This document shows positions 7,893 through 16,774 of a DNA stretch of 64,000 nt, piece after piece. The DNA is from DATFVA01 sp963721075 (GTDB lineage Bacteria; Bacteroidota; Ignavibacteria; Ignavibacteriales; Ignavibacteriaceae). Below the pieces are notes generated by a model that made no database searches, was not told where the DNA came from, and saw nothing but the letters and a program-made list of their open reading frames with translations. The stretch is from NCBI GenBank assembly GCA_963721075.1, contig CAVRHV010000015.1, positions 1 to 64,000 on the forward strand. Reading direction: 5' to 3'. The translations under genes and the position numbers were made by a program. Numbering within the stretch: position 1 is the first letter of the stretch; every line of letters begins with the position of its first letter.

Positions 7893-9367
7893 CAGGTTTC
7901 TGTACTCCTGTTTAGTGTATATTTTACCATCAGCTTATTCAAAGAAATGAACAGGATTAAAATTACCGCCCACTGAAATACGGCAGTTCCGGCGTTTTCA
8001 ATGTGAAATGGATTCCACCATTCTGGATCCCAGCCGACCGAAGAAATCAGCCACCACAAAATTAACACAATAACCTGAATTGGTATAAGTATTCCTATCA
8101 CAAAATTATACCACCTGCCGATCTTTACATCGCTGCCATAGCCGTTTATTATTTCTGTCCTGAATTTATTCACGCCGTATTTAATTATTGAGAATGATAT
8201 GAAGGCGCCGCTTAAGATGAGACCAACTCCCCACACCCAGTCCTGGTTTGTAAAGAAATCAAGGTTGAGCGCGGAAGGAATTCCGAAAAGAAATCCCGCC
8301 GCGGCCACGATTATTATCGCCCTTCTCCTCTTAAACCCGAAATCGATGAATGTTCTTGTTGCAAGTTCAACCATAGATATCAGGGAAGTAACAGCGGCAA
8401 AGAAAAGTGCAATGAAGAAGATCGATGCAAAGAAAACATTTATAAAGTAACTCGATGACATTTTGGAGAAAAGCAGGGGAAGGAAGATAAACGTTAAACC
8501 GGTGTTTGCGGGTCCCGACTGCGACACCTGCGTCATTGCATCCACAGAACTTAATGAGAATACCGTAGAAAATATTGTAATACCTGCCAGCAGCGAAACT
8601 GAATTATTCCCGAAACCTATCAGTGCTGCGTTTAATGAAATGTCCTCCCTTTTTCTCATATAAACTGCATAGGTCAGGATCAGTCCCCATCCCGCACCGG
8701 TATCCCAGGCATTCTGTGTAAGGGCATTAAGCCAGACTTTGTAATCGAGAATGATATCCAGTTTGGGAGTAAAGAAATATTTAATCCCTTCAATTGCATT
8801 AGGAAGTGTAACGGCACGTATAAAAAGTATAACAAGAATTCCCAGCAGAGCGGGTACCATGAACTTTGTAACCTTTTCTATTCCTTTTGTAATTCCTCTG
8901 TATACCACAACCGCTACAAACGCCATAGAAATAAAATGATAGAAAAGGGGCTGATATCCTGAAGAAAAATTCTCCCAGTACTGAAGATGATTCGTTGTAT
9001 CAAAGAGATTTCCGGAGACTGCGGATAAAAAATATTTCAGGCACCACCCGGTAACCACCGAATAGTAAAACATAATAGCTGTGGATACAAAGACAATAAA
9101 GGCCCCCATCCATCCGAAGTTTTTCCCGGCAGTTTTTGATATCGCTCCGATAGGTCCGAACCGGGTTGATTTACCCAGAGCAAATTCTGCTATTATAAGA
9201 GGGACCGACCAGATAAGAAGGAATATCGCCCAGGGAATGAGGAATGATCCGCCGCCGTTTTGCGCAACAATCCTCGAGAAGCGCCAGATATTCCCGGTGC
9301 CGACTGCAATGCCTATAGTTGCGATTATGAGAGCCCACCGGGAGGAGAAAAATTCTTCCTGTTTCAT
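7892..9367 (-). CDS. Sodium-dependent transporter, NSS (SNF) family
   Basis: Sodium-coupled symporter of amino acids or related solutes in the inner membrane. 491 aa with about 11-12 membrane helices. The first helix carries the NSS signature GTGNIWRF (about residues 18-25), which forms the sodium and substrate sites. The ATG at 9367 is preferred because the family begins just before SSRWALIIATIG; an upstream in-frame extension of 51 codons would run through a hairpin repeat and has no family counterpart. It is followed by a one-base-overlapping 40-aa membrane subunit, as in MetPS systems, so methionine/alanine uptake is a reasonable but unproven guess. Confidence 0.92.
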   Translation of the reverse strand: MKQEEFFSSRWALIIATIGIAVGTGNIWRFSRIVAQNGGGSFLIPWAIFLLIWSVPLIIAEFALGKSTRFGPIGAISKTAGKNFGWMGAFIVFVSTAIMFYYSVVTGWCLKYFLSAVSGNLFDTTNHLQYWENFSSGYQPLFYHFISMAFVAVVVYRGITKGIEKVTKFMVPALLGILVILFIRAVTLPNAIEGIKYFFTPKLDIILDYKVWLNALTQNAWDTGAGWGLILTYAVYMRKREDISLNAALIGFGNNSVSLLAGITIFSTVFSLSSVDAMTQVSQSGPANTGLTFIFLPLLFSKMSSSYFINVFFASIFFIALFFAAVTSLISMVELATRTFIDFGFKRRRAIIIVAAAGFLFGIPSALNLDFFTNQDWVWGVGLILSGAFISFSIIKYGVNKFRTEIINGYGSDVKIGRWYNFVIGILIPIQVIVLILWWLISSVGWDPEWWNPFHIENAGTAVFQWAVILILFISLNKLMVKYTLNRSTET

Positions 9368-9452
9368 CGAATCAATTATAGTAAACTCATATATAAAATG
9401 CCACACTGACCTGTTATTGAGAATTGTTGTAGTGAGAATCCATTGGCATTGC

Positions 9453-9471
9453 CGTTGGCTTTTAGCCAACG
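9453..9471. repeat. REP-like palindrome 1
   Basis: CGTTGGCT-TTT-AGCCAACG, a perfect 8-bp stem with a 3-nt loop, followed on the plus strand by GTTTTTAG. It could be read as a plus-strand terminator, but no plus-strand gene ends upstream. The GGCT/AGCC core is shared with the second hairpin 35 nt away, which is why a repetitive extragenic palindrome is favoured. Confidence 0.4.
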
Positions 9472-9505
9472 TTTTTAGATACTTACTCACTCTGCCTTGG
9501 AGTCT

Positions 9506-9517
9506 CGGCTTTAGCCG
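9506..9517. repeat. REP-like palindrome 2
   Basis: CGGCT-TT-AGCCG, a 5-bp stem with a 2-nt loop. It shares the GGCTTT(T)AGCC core with the hairpin at 9453-9471. Two versions of the same core so close together suggest members of a dispersed palindrome family. Confidence 0.35.
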
Positions 9518-9661
9518 CATTATTAATTCGTTATTAAAAAGCGAAAGAATCTTTTCTCGTGTCTCATTAGTAGAGAGTCCCCACCGACTTGCCCGTCGTC
9601 AAAATAATATTAGACAGCAACTAAAGGGTTGAGTGAGACAGGAATAATTTGAGATAAAACA

Positions 9662-9689
9662 AAGAGGCTGGCTTATGAGGCAGCCTCTT
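9662..9689 (-). terminator. Terminator of the long rng-to-cyclophilin operon
   Basis: AAGAGGCTG and CAGCCTCTT form a 9-bp perfect stem around a 10-nt loop, 8 nt beyond the cyclophilin stop. On the minus strand it is followed by TTGTTTTATC, a T-rich tail. It ends the minus-strand gene run. Confidence 0.8.
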
Positions 9690-9697
9690 ATATAAAT

Positions 9698-10309
9698 TTA
9701 TTTCTGTGTGCGTTTTTCGATGGTAATGTTTTCGATTACAACATCGGTAAGGGGTCTGTCCTGAGCGTTTCTTTTAACCTGCGATATTGAATTTACTACA
9801 TCCATCCCGCTGATGACCTTTCCGAAAATCGTATGATGACCGTTCAGCCATGGAGTGGGAGCAACGGTTATAAAGAACTGACTGCCGTTTGTGTTGGGTC
9901 CGGCGTTTGCCATCGCCAGTATGCCCGGTGAATCGAATTCAAGTCCTGTGTTTACTTCATCCTCAAAAGGTTTGCCCCAGATGCTCTCGCCGCCGCGGCC
10001 TGTTCCTGTCGGGTCGCCGCCCTGTATCATAAAGTTGGGTATTACGCGGTGAAAGATAACGCCTTTGTAATAACCTTTCTCAGCGAGACCGGTAAAGTTC
10101 TCAACGGTTTTAGGGGCTTTGTCAGGATAAAGTTCGGCTTCAAATTTTCCCATATTGGTATTAAAAACTGCTACAGTCGTTGTGTCGTTTTTTGTTTCCA
10201 CTTTTGTATTCTCATTATTTGTTGTTGTTTGGTTGTTTGTTTCATCCATACTTTTTTGATTGCATCCTATCAATAATGCCAGTACGGCAAAGACTAATAT
10301 TTTTCTCAT
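9698..10309 (-). CDS. Peptidyl-prolyl cis-trans isomerase, cyclophilin type, lipoprotein
   Basis: Catalyses proline isomerisation during folding of exported proteins. 203 aa. The N-terminal signal MRKILVFAVLALLIGC has a lipobox (LIGC), so the protein is a periplasm-facing lipoprotein. A T/N-rich linker (about 20-45) precedes the cyclophilin domain. FHRVIPNFMIQGGDPTGTG contains the catalytic arginine, and NGSQFFITVAPTPWLNGHHTIFGKV gives the rest of the active site, including the conserved Q, F, W and H. Last gene before the terminator; 8 nt downstream of uppP. Confidence 0.95.
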   Translation of the reverse strand: MRKILVFAVLALLIGCNQKSMDETNNQTTTNNENTKVETKNDTTTVAVFNTNMGKFEAELYPDKAPKTVENFTGLAEKGYYKGVIFHRVIPNFMIQGGDPTGTGRGGESIWGKPFEDEVNTGLEFDSPGILAMANAGPNTNGSQFFITVAPTPWLNGHHTIFGKVISGMDVVNSISQVKRNAQDRPLTDVVIENITIEKRTQK

Positions 10310-10317
10310 AGTGTCTC

Positions 10318-11166
10318 CTAAGGTTGAATAATGTTTAAGCCTATTAAAACAAGAATGATTATTCCGGCAATTATCCTGTAATAGATGAAAAGGAACGTTG
10401 AATGTTTTCTAAGGTATTTCAACAGGAAGTCAATTGCAAGGTACCCGCTGATGGCCGCCGCAGCTGTGGCTATAATCAGGTTGATCCACATTGTACCATT
10501 TAAGATATTTAGCGACTGATAAAGCTCCAGCAGTCCGCTTGCCAGTACCGCCGGTACGCTTAATAAAAACGAAAACCGTGCAGCGTCTTCTCTCTTAAGT
10601 CCTCTGAATAAACCGCCTGTTATTGTCGTTCCCGATCTCGATGCACCGGGAATAAGAGCAAATGCCTGTGCAATTCCGATGAAAAGAGAATCAAACAGTG
10701 ATATCTCTTTTTCAGTTTTTACTCTTTTCCCTATCTTCTCAGCAATTGCGAGAATTACAGCAAAAACTATCAGGTTTACCGCAATTACGTAAAGGTCTTT
10801 TGTGAATGCTCCTTCAATTGCATCCTTAAAGAGAAGTCCGATAAAAACAACGGGAAGCGTGCCCACTATGATAAACCAGCCTGTCCTCGATTGAAATGAC
10901 TGTTCTGCAAAACCGACTCGGCTGCTTACATTTTCTTTCCAGAAAGAAATCAGAATGTGGAGCAGATCATTCCAGAAATAGATAAGGATGGCCAGCATAG
11001 TACCGAGCTGGATAACAGCAATAAACGCCGTCCATTCCTGCGGATGATCCGGAGAGATCAGGTTCATCAGCTTGCCGGCAACTGTTAAATGTCCTGTACT
11101 GCTTATAGGTAAAAATTCTGTGAGCCCCTGTATTATACCAAGAACGACCGCGTCAAGTATATTCAA
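10318..11166 (-). CDS. uppP: Undecaprenyl-diphosphatase
   Basis: Dephosphorylates undecaprenyl pyrophosphate to recycle the lipid carrier for peptidoglycan and surface glycans; also confers bacitracin tolerance. 282 aa integral membrane protein of the BacA family. Both diagnostic motifs are present: GLTEFLPISSTGHL near residues 14-27, with the catalytic glutamate and serines, and IPGASRSGTTI near 173-183, with the essential arginine. About eight membrane helices. It lies 9 nt after the beta-barrel gene in the same run, together with other envelope genes. Confidence 0.97.
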   Translation of the reverse strand: MNILDAVVLGIIQGLTEFLPISSTGHLTVAGKLMNLISPDHPQEWTAFIAVIQLGTMLAILIYFWNDLLHILISFWKENVSSRVGFAEQSFQSRTGWFIIVGTLPVVFIGLLFKDAIEGAFTKDLYVIAVNLIVFAVILAIAEKIGKRVKTEKEISLFDSLFIGIAQAFALIPGASRSGTTITGGLFRGLKREDAARFSFLLSVPAVLASGLLELYQSLNILNGTMWINLIIATAAAAISGYLAIDFLLKYLRKHSTFLFIYYRIIAGIIILVLIGLNIIQP

Positions 11167-11175
11167 TAAGATCTC

Positions 11176-11811
11176 CTAAAACATGTAAGTGATTCCAATG
11201 TTGACTCCTGCAGATAATGTATTCAGATCTACCTGGTTATAAGTTGAAACATGATATTCACTCCACTTATTTAAATCCCCGTTCCAATCATATCTTAAGT
11301 CTCCGGAAATGTACACATAAAAATCATTACTCAGCCTTGTATTTCCGGCAGCTCTTAATAAGATTCCAAAACCTGTTGAGGTAAAATTATTAGCCGAAGG
11401 GGATGATGGAAACGATTCATCAGCACTTGCTAATCTAAGTCCTACACCTCCGCCAAATTTAAAGTTGTATCCTTCACCTCTTATAACGTAATAGGATGTA
11501 ATAGTAGGCATTATAATATGATAGGAAAAATCATATTGACCGGTACTCATATTGAAAGTAGCCGAACTTAATAAATACGCAACTTCCAGTCCGATGTCAT
11601 ATGTCTGACTGACGGCATGATCATACTCTCCCGAGAAGACAACCGCTGAATTAAAGCTTGCCATTTCTTCATAACCGGCCACCTGGTTTATGTAATCCTT
11701 GAGAGAAGGAGTACTTCCGAAATTTATTCCCATACCTAAACGCACTTCATCCTGTGCCGCTGCCTGGGGTATAATCAGTAATGCTGTTAAAATCGTAAAT
11801 AAATATTTCAT
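11176..11811 (-). CDS. Outer-membrane beta-barrel protein, unknown function
   Basis: 211 aa. A signal peptide (MKYLFTILTALLIIPQAAAQ) is followed by alternating polar and aromatic strands typical of an eight-stranded porin-like barrel, and the chain ends in a terminal phenylalanine (GITYMF), the usual recognition signal for barrel insertion. I do not recognise a specific family. It overlaps the flippase-like gene by 4 nt (ATGA), so the two are probably translated together, between genes for lipid-carrier recycling and lipoprotein transport. Confidence 0.75.
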   Translation of the reverse strand: MKYLFTILTALLIIPQAAAQDEVRLGMGINFGSTPSLKDYINQVAGYEEMASFNSAVVFSGEYDHAVSQTYDIGLEVAYLLSSATFNMSTGQYDFSYHIIMPTITSYYVIRGEGYNFKFGGGVGLRLASADESFPSSPSANNFTSTGFGILLRAAGNTRLSNDFYVYISGDLRYDWNGDLNKWSEYHVSTYNQVDLNTLSAGVNIGITYMF

Positions 11812-12854
11812 AACTCTTCCATTTCAGTTTCAACTACGTTGATAAGATTATCGTGCTGCCTGTTAAGAACAAAGAAAATAATCAAAGATAATATTATGAA
11901 CAAAAGATATGATATGATGTGGGTTAAAAAAGCGTAAGCCAGACTTATGACCTCCCCGTACCCAAAAAGAAGTACAAGAGCTGATTTTGCGAGTGCATGA
12001 TAAGATCCTGTTCCGCCGGGCGTCGGAATAACCACACCGATAGCGCTGATACTCATTAAGATCCATGCCATTGCGAATGTAACGTGCGGAAGTCCTATCA
12101 TTATCATTCCCACATACGCATTCAGTGCGTAAAAAAGCATTATCAATACGCTGAGCAGGAAGGTAAGCAGATAATTACGCGTGCCTTTAAGACTTGCGAA
12201 ACCTTCGGTCAGCATCTTAAATATATACCCGGCCTTATGTGCCAGCTTTTCAGAGATTCTGCCGAGGAGCTTAACTATTGCCCCGTAGAACTTCTCCTTG
12301 AACCTTACAACCATCAGTATAAATACCAGGAATACCGCTATAAGGGCGGAGGTTATATAAAGCGTTGTTTTAAGCCAGGGAAAGCTAAGGTAAAGGTTTC
12401 CGCTGTATATTAATGCGGCCACTATAACTGAGAGTCCGAGGAATATTATATCAATTACCCTCTCTACGATCACAGTACCGAACATAGATGATCGTGATAT
12501 CCTTTCCCATTTTCCCAGCAGAACCGCCCGGGTAATCTCGCCCAGTCTAGGAATTACACAGTTCACACCGTAACCTACCATAAGTGAACCGAAAAGATTC
12601 TTCAGGGAAGCATCCGGTTTAACTGAACTGATGATTACTTTCCACCTGATAGCACGGAGAAAGTGGGATAAAAGAAGAACAATGATGAAAATAATTACCC
12701 AGAAGAGTGAAGCTTTTGACACCTGATCGAGAACCTCACCGAAATTAACATCATAAAATGCGATGTAAAGGAAAACCGCCGTTAAAATAAGTGAGAGAAT
12801 AAAGTTAATTACATCTCTCTTTGCAATATGCCTTTCCTTTTTACCTGAGGTCAA
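11808..12854 (-). CDS. Lysylphosphatidylglycerol synthase TM region-like flippase (UPF0104/YbhN)
   Basis: 348 aa integral membrane protein with about eight helices. Diagnostic features are LSHFLRAIRWKVII near residues 63-76, the GYGVNCVIPRLGEITRAVLL stretch near 94-113, and the conserved PTPGGTGSYHALA loop near 276-288. The family includes the membrane part of MprF, which flips lysyl-PG, and hopanoid or dolichol-linked lipid flippase-like proteins. There is no C-terminal synthase domain, so only a lipid-translocating role can be proposed. It overlaps lolA by 14 nt and the next gene by 4 nt. Confidence 0.85.
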   Translation of the reverse strand: MTSGKKERHIAKRDVINFILSLILTAVFLYIAFYDVNFGEVLDQVSKASLFWVIIFIIVLLLSHFLRAIRWKVIISSVKPDASLKNLFGSLMVGYGVNCVIPRLGEITRAVLLGKWERISRSSMFGTVIVERVIDIIFLGLSVIVAALIYSGNLYLSFPWLKTTLYITSALIAVFLVFILMVVRFKEKFYGAIVKLLGRISEKLAHKAGYIFKMLTEGFASLKGTRNYLLTFLLSVLIMLFYALNAYVGMIMIGLPHVTFAMAWILMSISAIGVVIPTPGGTGSYHALAKSALVLLFGYGEVISLAYAFLTHIISYLLFIILSLIIFFVLNRQHDNLINVVETEMEEL

Positions 12855-13440
12855 TGACCTTAATTCCTTTTGCGGGTGAATAAGTAAATTCGGAATCAGG
12901 AATATCCTGGTTCAGTTTGTATCCCGAAAGCGTAATGGTCGATTCTCCGGAATTACTGTCGATCTGAACTTTCTCTACCAGGTTGTCATTATTAATGTAC
13001 AATTTTGCCTTGTTAAAATTCAGGTCTGAGGTTTTGGGTTCCAGGGTAAGGGTTTTATAATTTCCCTCTTCACCGGAAGTTACATTGCTCTTTGACGGAT
13101 ATACCTGGATAAAGTTGTTAAGCGACAGCTCTGTGGGCTCTTCTGAATCATAATTGTTTATTATGACCTTATTTTCTTTTTTATTGTAGTTCCAGAAGGT
13201 CTCGCCGTCGGAAATGATCGTATTGTTCTTAAGCTCGATCCTTAGTTTATTCTCTTTTTTCAGGTATAATTTTCCGGAGAAATCTTCCTTGCTGCCCGAG
13301 GATTTTGTGAAGTTAACAGCTAGAGTATTTATAGAATTATATTTTGATTGAACAGATTTAAGGAGTTCATTATTGTCAGCCTGTCCGAACACGGCTGTGC
13401 ATAAAAACATCGATAATATTACAAAAACAGTACTTTTCAT
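12841..13440 (-). CDS. lolA: Outer-membrane lipoprotein carrier protein
   Basis: Periplasmic chaperone that carries lipoproteins from the inner-membrane LolCDE complex to the outer membrane. 199 aa. A signal peptide (MKSTVFVILSMFLCTAVFGQA) precedes an incomplete barrel with the family pattern: NFTKSSGSKEDFSGKLYLKKENKLRIE, then SDGETFWNYNKKENKVIIN, and a C-terminal DSEFTYSPAKGIKVIDLR. The order ftsK-lolA occurs in many FCB and proteobacterial genomes, which supports the call. It starts about 100 nt after ftsK; no terminator is seen between them. Confidence 0.92.
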   Translation of the reverse strand: MKSTVFVILSMFLCTAVFGQADNNELLKSVQSKYNSINTLAVNFTKSSGSKEDFSGKLYLKKENKLRIELKNNTIISDGETFWNYNKKENKVIINNYDSEEPTELSLNNFIQVYPSKSNVTSGEEGNYKTLTLEPKTSDLNFNKAKLYINNDNLVEKVQIDSNSGESTITLSGYKLNQDIPDSEFTYSPAKGIKVIDLR

Positions 13441-13543
13441 ATTTTAACCTTTCATAAACTCAGATTTGCGATTTCGAATTTAATCATAAATGCAGTTATA
13501 AAAAATCGATTTTCGCATAGATTGGGGTCATTTCAGGGGTTTA

Positions 13544-16015
13544 CTACAAGGATCTGAGAATTGTTTCCAGCTGCTCTTCGTTTTCAACCAGAACCGTACG
13601 GGCTTTGCTGCCGTCGTTGGGTCCAACTATTCCTGCTTCCTCAAGCTGATCGACAATCCTTGCGGCTCTTGAGTATCCGAGCTTTAATCTTCGCTGCAGC
13701 AATGAAACTGATCCCTGCTGATGTCTCACGATCACTCGTGCAGCATCTTCAAACATTGGATCCATATCAGTGAGGAATCCGCTGCTGTCTTTTTTCTTGT
13801 CATATATGGAGGGTAGGAAGTACGGCTTTGAATAACCGGTTTGTGAATAGATATAATTAGTGATACGTTCTACTTCATCAGTAGATATGAAGGCATTTTG
13901 TATTCGTATGGGCTTCGGCTGTCCTGTCGGGAGGAAAAGCATATCACCTTTACCCAGCAGCTGCTCGGCCCCGTTCATATCGAGGATTGTCCTCGAATCG
14001 ATTTTGGTTGCTACCTGGTAGGCTATCCTTGCCGAGAAGTTAGCTTTTATGACACCGGTGATTACGTTAACCGACGGCCTCTGTGTAGCGAGCACCAGGT
14101 GGATGCCGACGGCGCGCGCAAGCTGTGCAAGTCGTGCGATAGGTTCTTCAACCTCCTTGCCTGCGGTGATCATAAGGTCTGCAAGCTCATCAATTATTAC
14201 AATCAGATACGGCAGATAGTGATGTTTTACTTCATCTGAATCGTGAGGTCTTTTCTTCGGATCGGAAACTTTCTTGTTGTAATCTACTATGTTCCTTACG
14301 CCTGCTTTAGCAAGACGGTCGTATCTCTTCTCCATCTCAATCTCAACACTCTTCAGCAGGAGTACGGCATTCTGTGGATTGGTGATAATCTCTTCTTCGA
14401 GATCCGGAGACACAGCAAGGTAATGGCGGCGCAGTTTGTTGTAAAATGAGAGCTCAATCTTCTTGGGATCGATCATGATCAGTTTTACTTCAGACGGATC
14501 TTTTGTATAAAGAAAACTGCTTATGATCATATTTATTCCAACGCTCTTACCTGAACCTGTAGAGCCGGCAATCAATAGATGAGGCATCTTGGAAAGATCT
14601 GTAATGTATACTTCCCCGCTGATGGTTTTTCCGAAAGCCATCGGAAGTTCCATCTTGGAATCAATAACTTTGTGCAGCACTGACCTTGCATTTACAAGCG
14701 ATGCTTCAGCATTTGGTATCTCAACACCGATCGCGCTTTTTCCCGGGATCGGAGCTATAATTCTGATTCCGCGGGCGGCAAGCGCAAGAGCAATATCGTT
14801 TTCAAGCGATACAATTTTACTGATTTTAACTCCGGGTGCAGGAACGATCTCATATAGAGTTACAACAGGTCCGGGAGTAACTGAAATATCCTGGATCTCG
14901 ATATCAAACAGTTTCAGTTTTTCTTTAAGCAGCTCGGCATTTCTTGTAAGTTCTTCTTCCGCTACTTTGAAATCTTCTGCGGGTGCCGGATCGAGCAGAT
15001 CGAGTCCGGCTTTCTTAAAGTTCAATTTCTCATCCCATGGGTCGGGTAGTTTGTCATTCTGGTCGTGCTCAGAATCTCTTTCGGGCAGCTCGCCGGTTTT
15101 TTCGAGATCAACTTTTTTCGTTTCACTCTTCTGCATTACGTCTTCTTCTTTTGCTTCGGCCTTCTTTTTCTTTTCTTCGGCGGCGACGTCCTGACCCGCA
15201 TCATTCCTGATGATCCTTATCCGGGTCTGTTCTTCTTCCTCTTCAGCCATCAGCTCTTCAACACTGACAGTTTCCTCTTCTTTACCTTTTTTCTTCTTCT
15301 TTTTATCCTCACGCAAGTCCTTGATTTTCTGAAGGTTTTTTTCTTCAGCCTCCGGCCTGTTGATTTTAATCTTACCTGATTGTCTGGATTTCTGCAGTAT
15401 CAGTTCTTTGAAGAATGCGGTTACTTTTTCAAGGTCAATATTGAAAGCAAGTATTATCAGCACCATAAAGGCGGCAAAAAGAAATATTATACTCCCTACA
15501 CCTCCGAGAAGTCTGCCCGTGCCTTCACCCAGGAAATCACCTATGGCTCCGGATATCTCATATGTATTGGAAAAGACATCAAACCTTGCCCTGAGTACAC
15601 CAAAAAAGGAAGCCAGTATCAATCCCGCTATAAGAAGGAAATTGAAAGTGCTTATCATCGTCTTGAAGGAAATTCTCTTAAAGTAGGAGAATCCCCATAC
15701 AAAGATTATTACAGGGAAGATTGCGGAGAAAATACCAAGTGTGTTGTTTATGAAAAAATCAGCCAGGTAGGCGCCGGTTATACCGACAAGATTGTTTGTT
15801 CCTCTGAAATTCGCTTCGGGATTAAATACCCTGAAGAGATCGGAAAACTTGTAGTTCAGAACGGCCTGGTCGTACCTTGAATAGGAGAGGAGACTTAAAA
15901 GCAGAAATACAGAAAATATAATTAAAAAAAGTCCGAGGAGCTTTTTCTTATTCTTCACTAATACTGGTTCATCTTCGGCAGGTTTAACCTTTCCGTTTCC
16001 GGGTTTCTTCTTCAT
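13544..16015 (-). CDS. ftsK: DNA translocase FtsK
   Basis: Septum-located motor that pumps chromosome termini apart and activates XerCD recombination. 823 aa. Four membrane helices fill about residues 25-195. A charged K/E/D-rich linker (about 215-325) follows, with a KKKKKGKEEE run. The motor domain has Walker A AGSTGSGKSV near residue 480 and Walker B YLIVIIDELADLM near 580-590. The C-terminal gamma winged helix (about 755-823; SLLQRRLKLGYSRAARIVDQL) binds KOPS sites. Located 11 nt after comB. Confidence 0.97.
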   Translation of the reverse strand: MKKKPGNGKVKPAEDEPVLVKNKKKLLGLFLIIFSVFLLLSLLSYSRYDQAVLNYKFSDLFRVFNPEANFRGTNNLVGITGAYLADFFINNTLGIFSAIFPVIIFVWGFSYFKRISFKTMISTFNFLLIAGLILASFFGVLRARFDVFSNTYEISGAIGDFLGEGTGRLLGGVGSIIFLFAAFMVLIILAFNIDLEKVTAFFKELILQKSRQSGKIKINRPEAEEKNLQKIKDLREDKKKKKKGKEEETVSVEELMAEEEEEQTRIRIIRNDAGQDVAAEEKKKKAEAKEEDVMQKSETKKVDLEKTGELPERDSEHDQNDKLPDPWDEKLNFKKAGLDLLDPAPAEDFKVAEEELTRNAELLKEKLKLFDIEIQDISVTPGPVVTLYEIVPAPGVKISKIVSLENDIALALAARGIRIIAPIPGKSAIGVEIPNAEASLVNARSVLHKVIDSKMELPMAFGKTISGEVYITDLSKMPHLLIAGSTGSGKSVGINMIISSFLYTKDPSEVKLIMIDPKKIELSFYNKLRRHYLAVSPDLEEEIITNPQNAVLLLKSVEIEMEKRYDRLAKAGVRNIVDYNKKVSDPKKRPHDSDEVKHHYLPYLIVIIDELADLMITAGKEVEEPIARLAQLARAVGIHLVLATQRPSVNVITGVIKANFSARIAYQVATKIDSRTILDMNGAEQLLGKGDMLFLPTGQPKPIRIQNAFISTDEVERITNYIYSQTGYSKPYFLPSIYDKKKDSSGFLTDMDPMFEDAARVIVRHQQGSVSLLQRRLKLGYSRAARIVDQLEEAGIVGPNDGSKARTVLVENEEQLETILRSL

Positions 16016-16026
16016 CGAATTATCTC

Positions 16027-16767
16027 TTATTTGGACTCTTTAAGGTCGGACAGCGACTTTAAAACATTCGTTGAAAAATAAGGAATAACATCCGAAGTAT
16101 CTACCCCGGCAGCATATTTCAGATCGTCCTCAAAACCATTCTGCAGCAGAAGTTTTCCATGCTCGGTTTCTTTCAGCATCTCAAGCGGATCTTTTCCAAA
16201 TGAATCATCAAGCGATACAGTTACCCTGGCAGTATCTGTGAGTACAAGCTCATTATTCTTTTCCATCACCCTGCGGATTAGTCTGCCCGCACAAACGGAA
16301 TCTTCCAATGAGAAAGTATTTGACTTACCTGCACAGAGGATCTCAAAATCTTTCCCGGTTTTGATCAGTTGATCAGCGACAGCACCCAGATTCAGATATG
16401 AACTTATATAGAGATTCTCAGCGAATTTTGCCTTCACGATCGCCTTGGATCCGTTTGTAGTATACAATATTATAGTCTTGCCTGATACAATTTCGGAAGT
16501 ATATTCCAGGGGAGAATTTCCAAGAGCAAATCCTTCGACTTTCTTCGTGTTTCTTTCTCCCCCCAAAAGTGTCTGACCGCCGAACATTCCGCCCGAGATC
16601 TTAACGCCGAATTCAACAGTGGCAACGGGAACAATTTCTCTTGCTCCGTTCTGCAGTGCGGTTACAATAGTGGTGGAGGCACGCAGTACATCAATTACAA
16701 CAACAGTCTTCCCGGTATAATAAAGTTCATCTGCAATTACCGGGGAGAACAGAACATTAACCCTCAT
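16027..16767 (-). CDS. comB: 2-phosphosulfolactate phosphatase (ComB family)
   Basis: Family enzyme that hydrolyses (R)-2-phospho-3-sulfolactate to sulfolactate, first known from coenzyme M synthesis. 246 aa, full length. The N-terminal VVIDVLRASTTIVTAL (about residues 22-37) is the family signature with the metal-binding aspartate; the GGERNTKKVEGFALGNSPLEY stretch and the LCAGKSNTFSLEDSVCAGRLI stretch are also family hallmarks. ComB homologues are widespread outside methanogens, where the physiological role is unclear. No comA or comC partner is next to it; its neighbours are gcvT (8 nt) and ftsK (11 nt). Confidence 0.93.
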   Translation of the reverse strand: MRVNVLFSPVIADELYYTGKTVVVIDVLRASTTIVTALQNGAREIVPVATVEFGVKISGGMFGGQTLLGGERNTKKVEGFALGNSPLEYTSEIVSGKTIILYTTNGSKAIVKAKFAENLYISSYLNLGAVADQLIKTGKDFEILCAGKSNTFSLEDSVCAGRLIRRVMEKNNELVLTDTARVTVSLDDSFGKDPLEMLKETEHGKLLLQNGFEDDLKYAAGVDTSDVIPYFSTNVLKSLSDLKESK

Positions 16768-16774
16768 ATATCTA

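Larger units (their letters stand above)
9368..9661. other. Gene-free stretch with REP-like hairpins
   Basis: About 290 nt between the transporter start and the cyclophilin terminator. It contains two related short hairpins (9453-9471 and 9506-9517, listed separately) and a 7-bp inverted repeat, TGTCTCA at 9560-9566 and TGAGACA at 9634-9640, which would bound an 81-bp segment. No credible coding frame is present. The composition looks like remains of a small repeat or mobile element. Confidence 0.45.

Noticed and set aside
9368..9520. 51-codon N-terminal extension of the NSS transporter
   Set aside because: It would translate the hairpin repeat, and family members begin just before the first helix, at 9367.
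9081..9632. 183-codon plus-strand frame across the NSS transporter start
   Set aside because: It covers the transporter coding region antisense and runs into the hairpin repeats; no ribosome-binding site or recognisable domain.
14589..15194. 201-codon plus-strand frame antisense to ftsK
   Set aside because: It is serine-rich with no domain, lies wholly inside the ftsK coding region, and arises from the K/E-rich linker read backwards.
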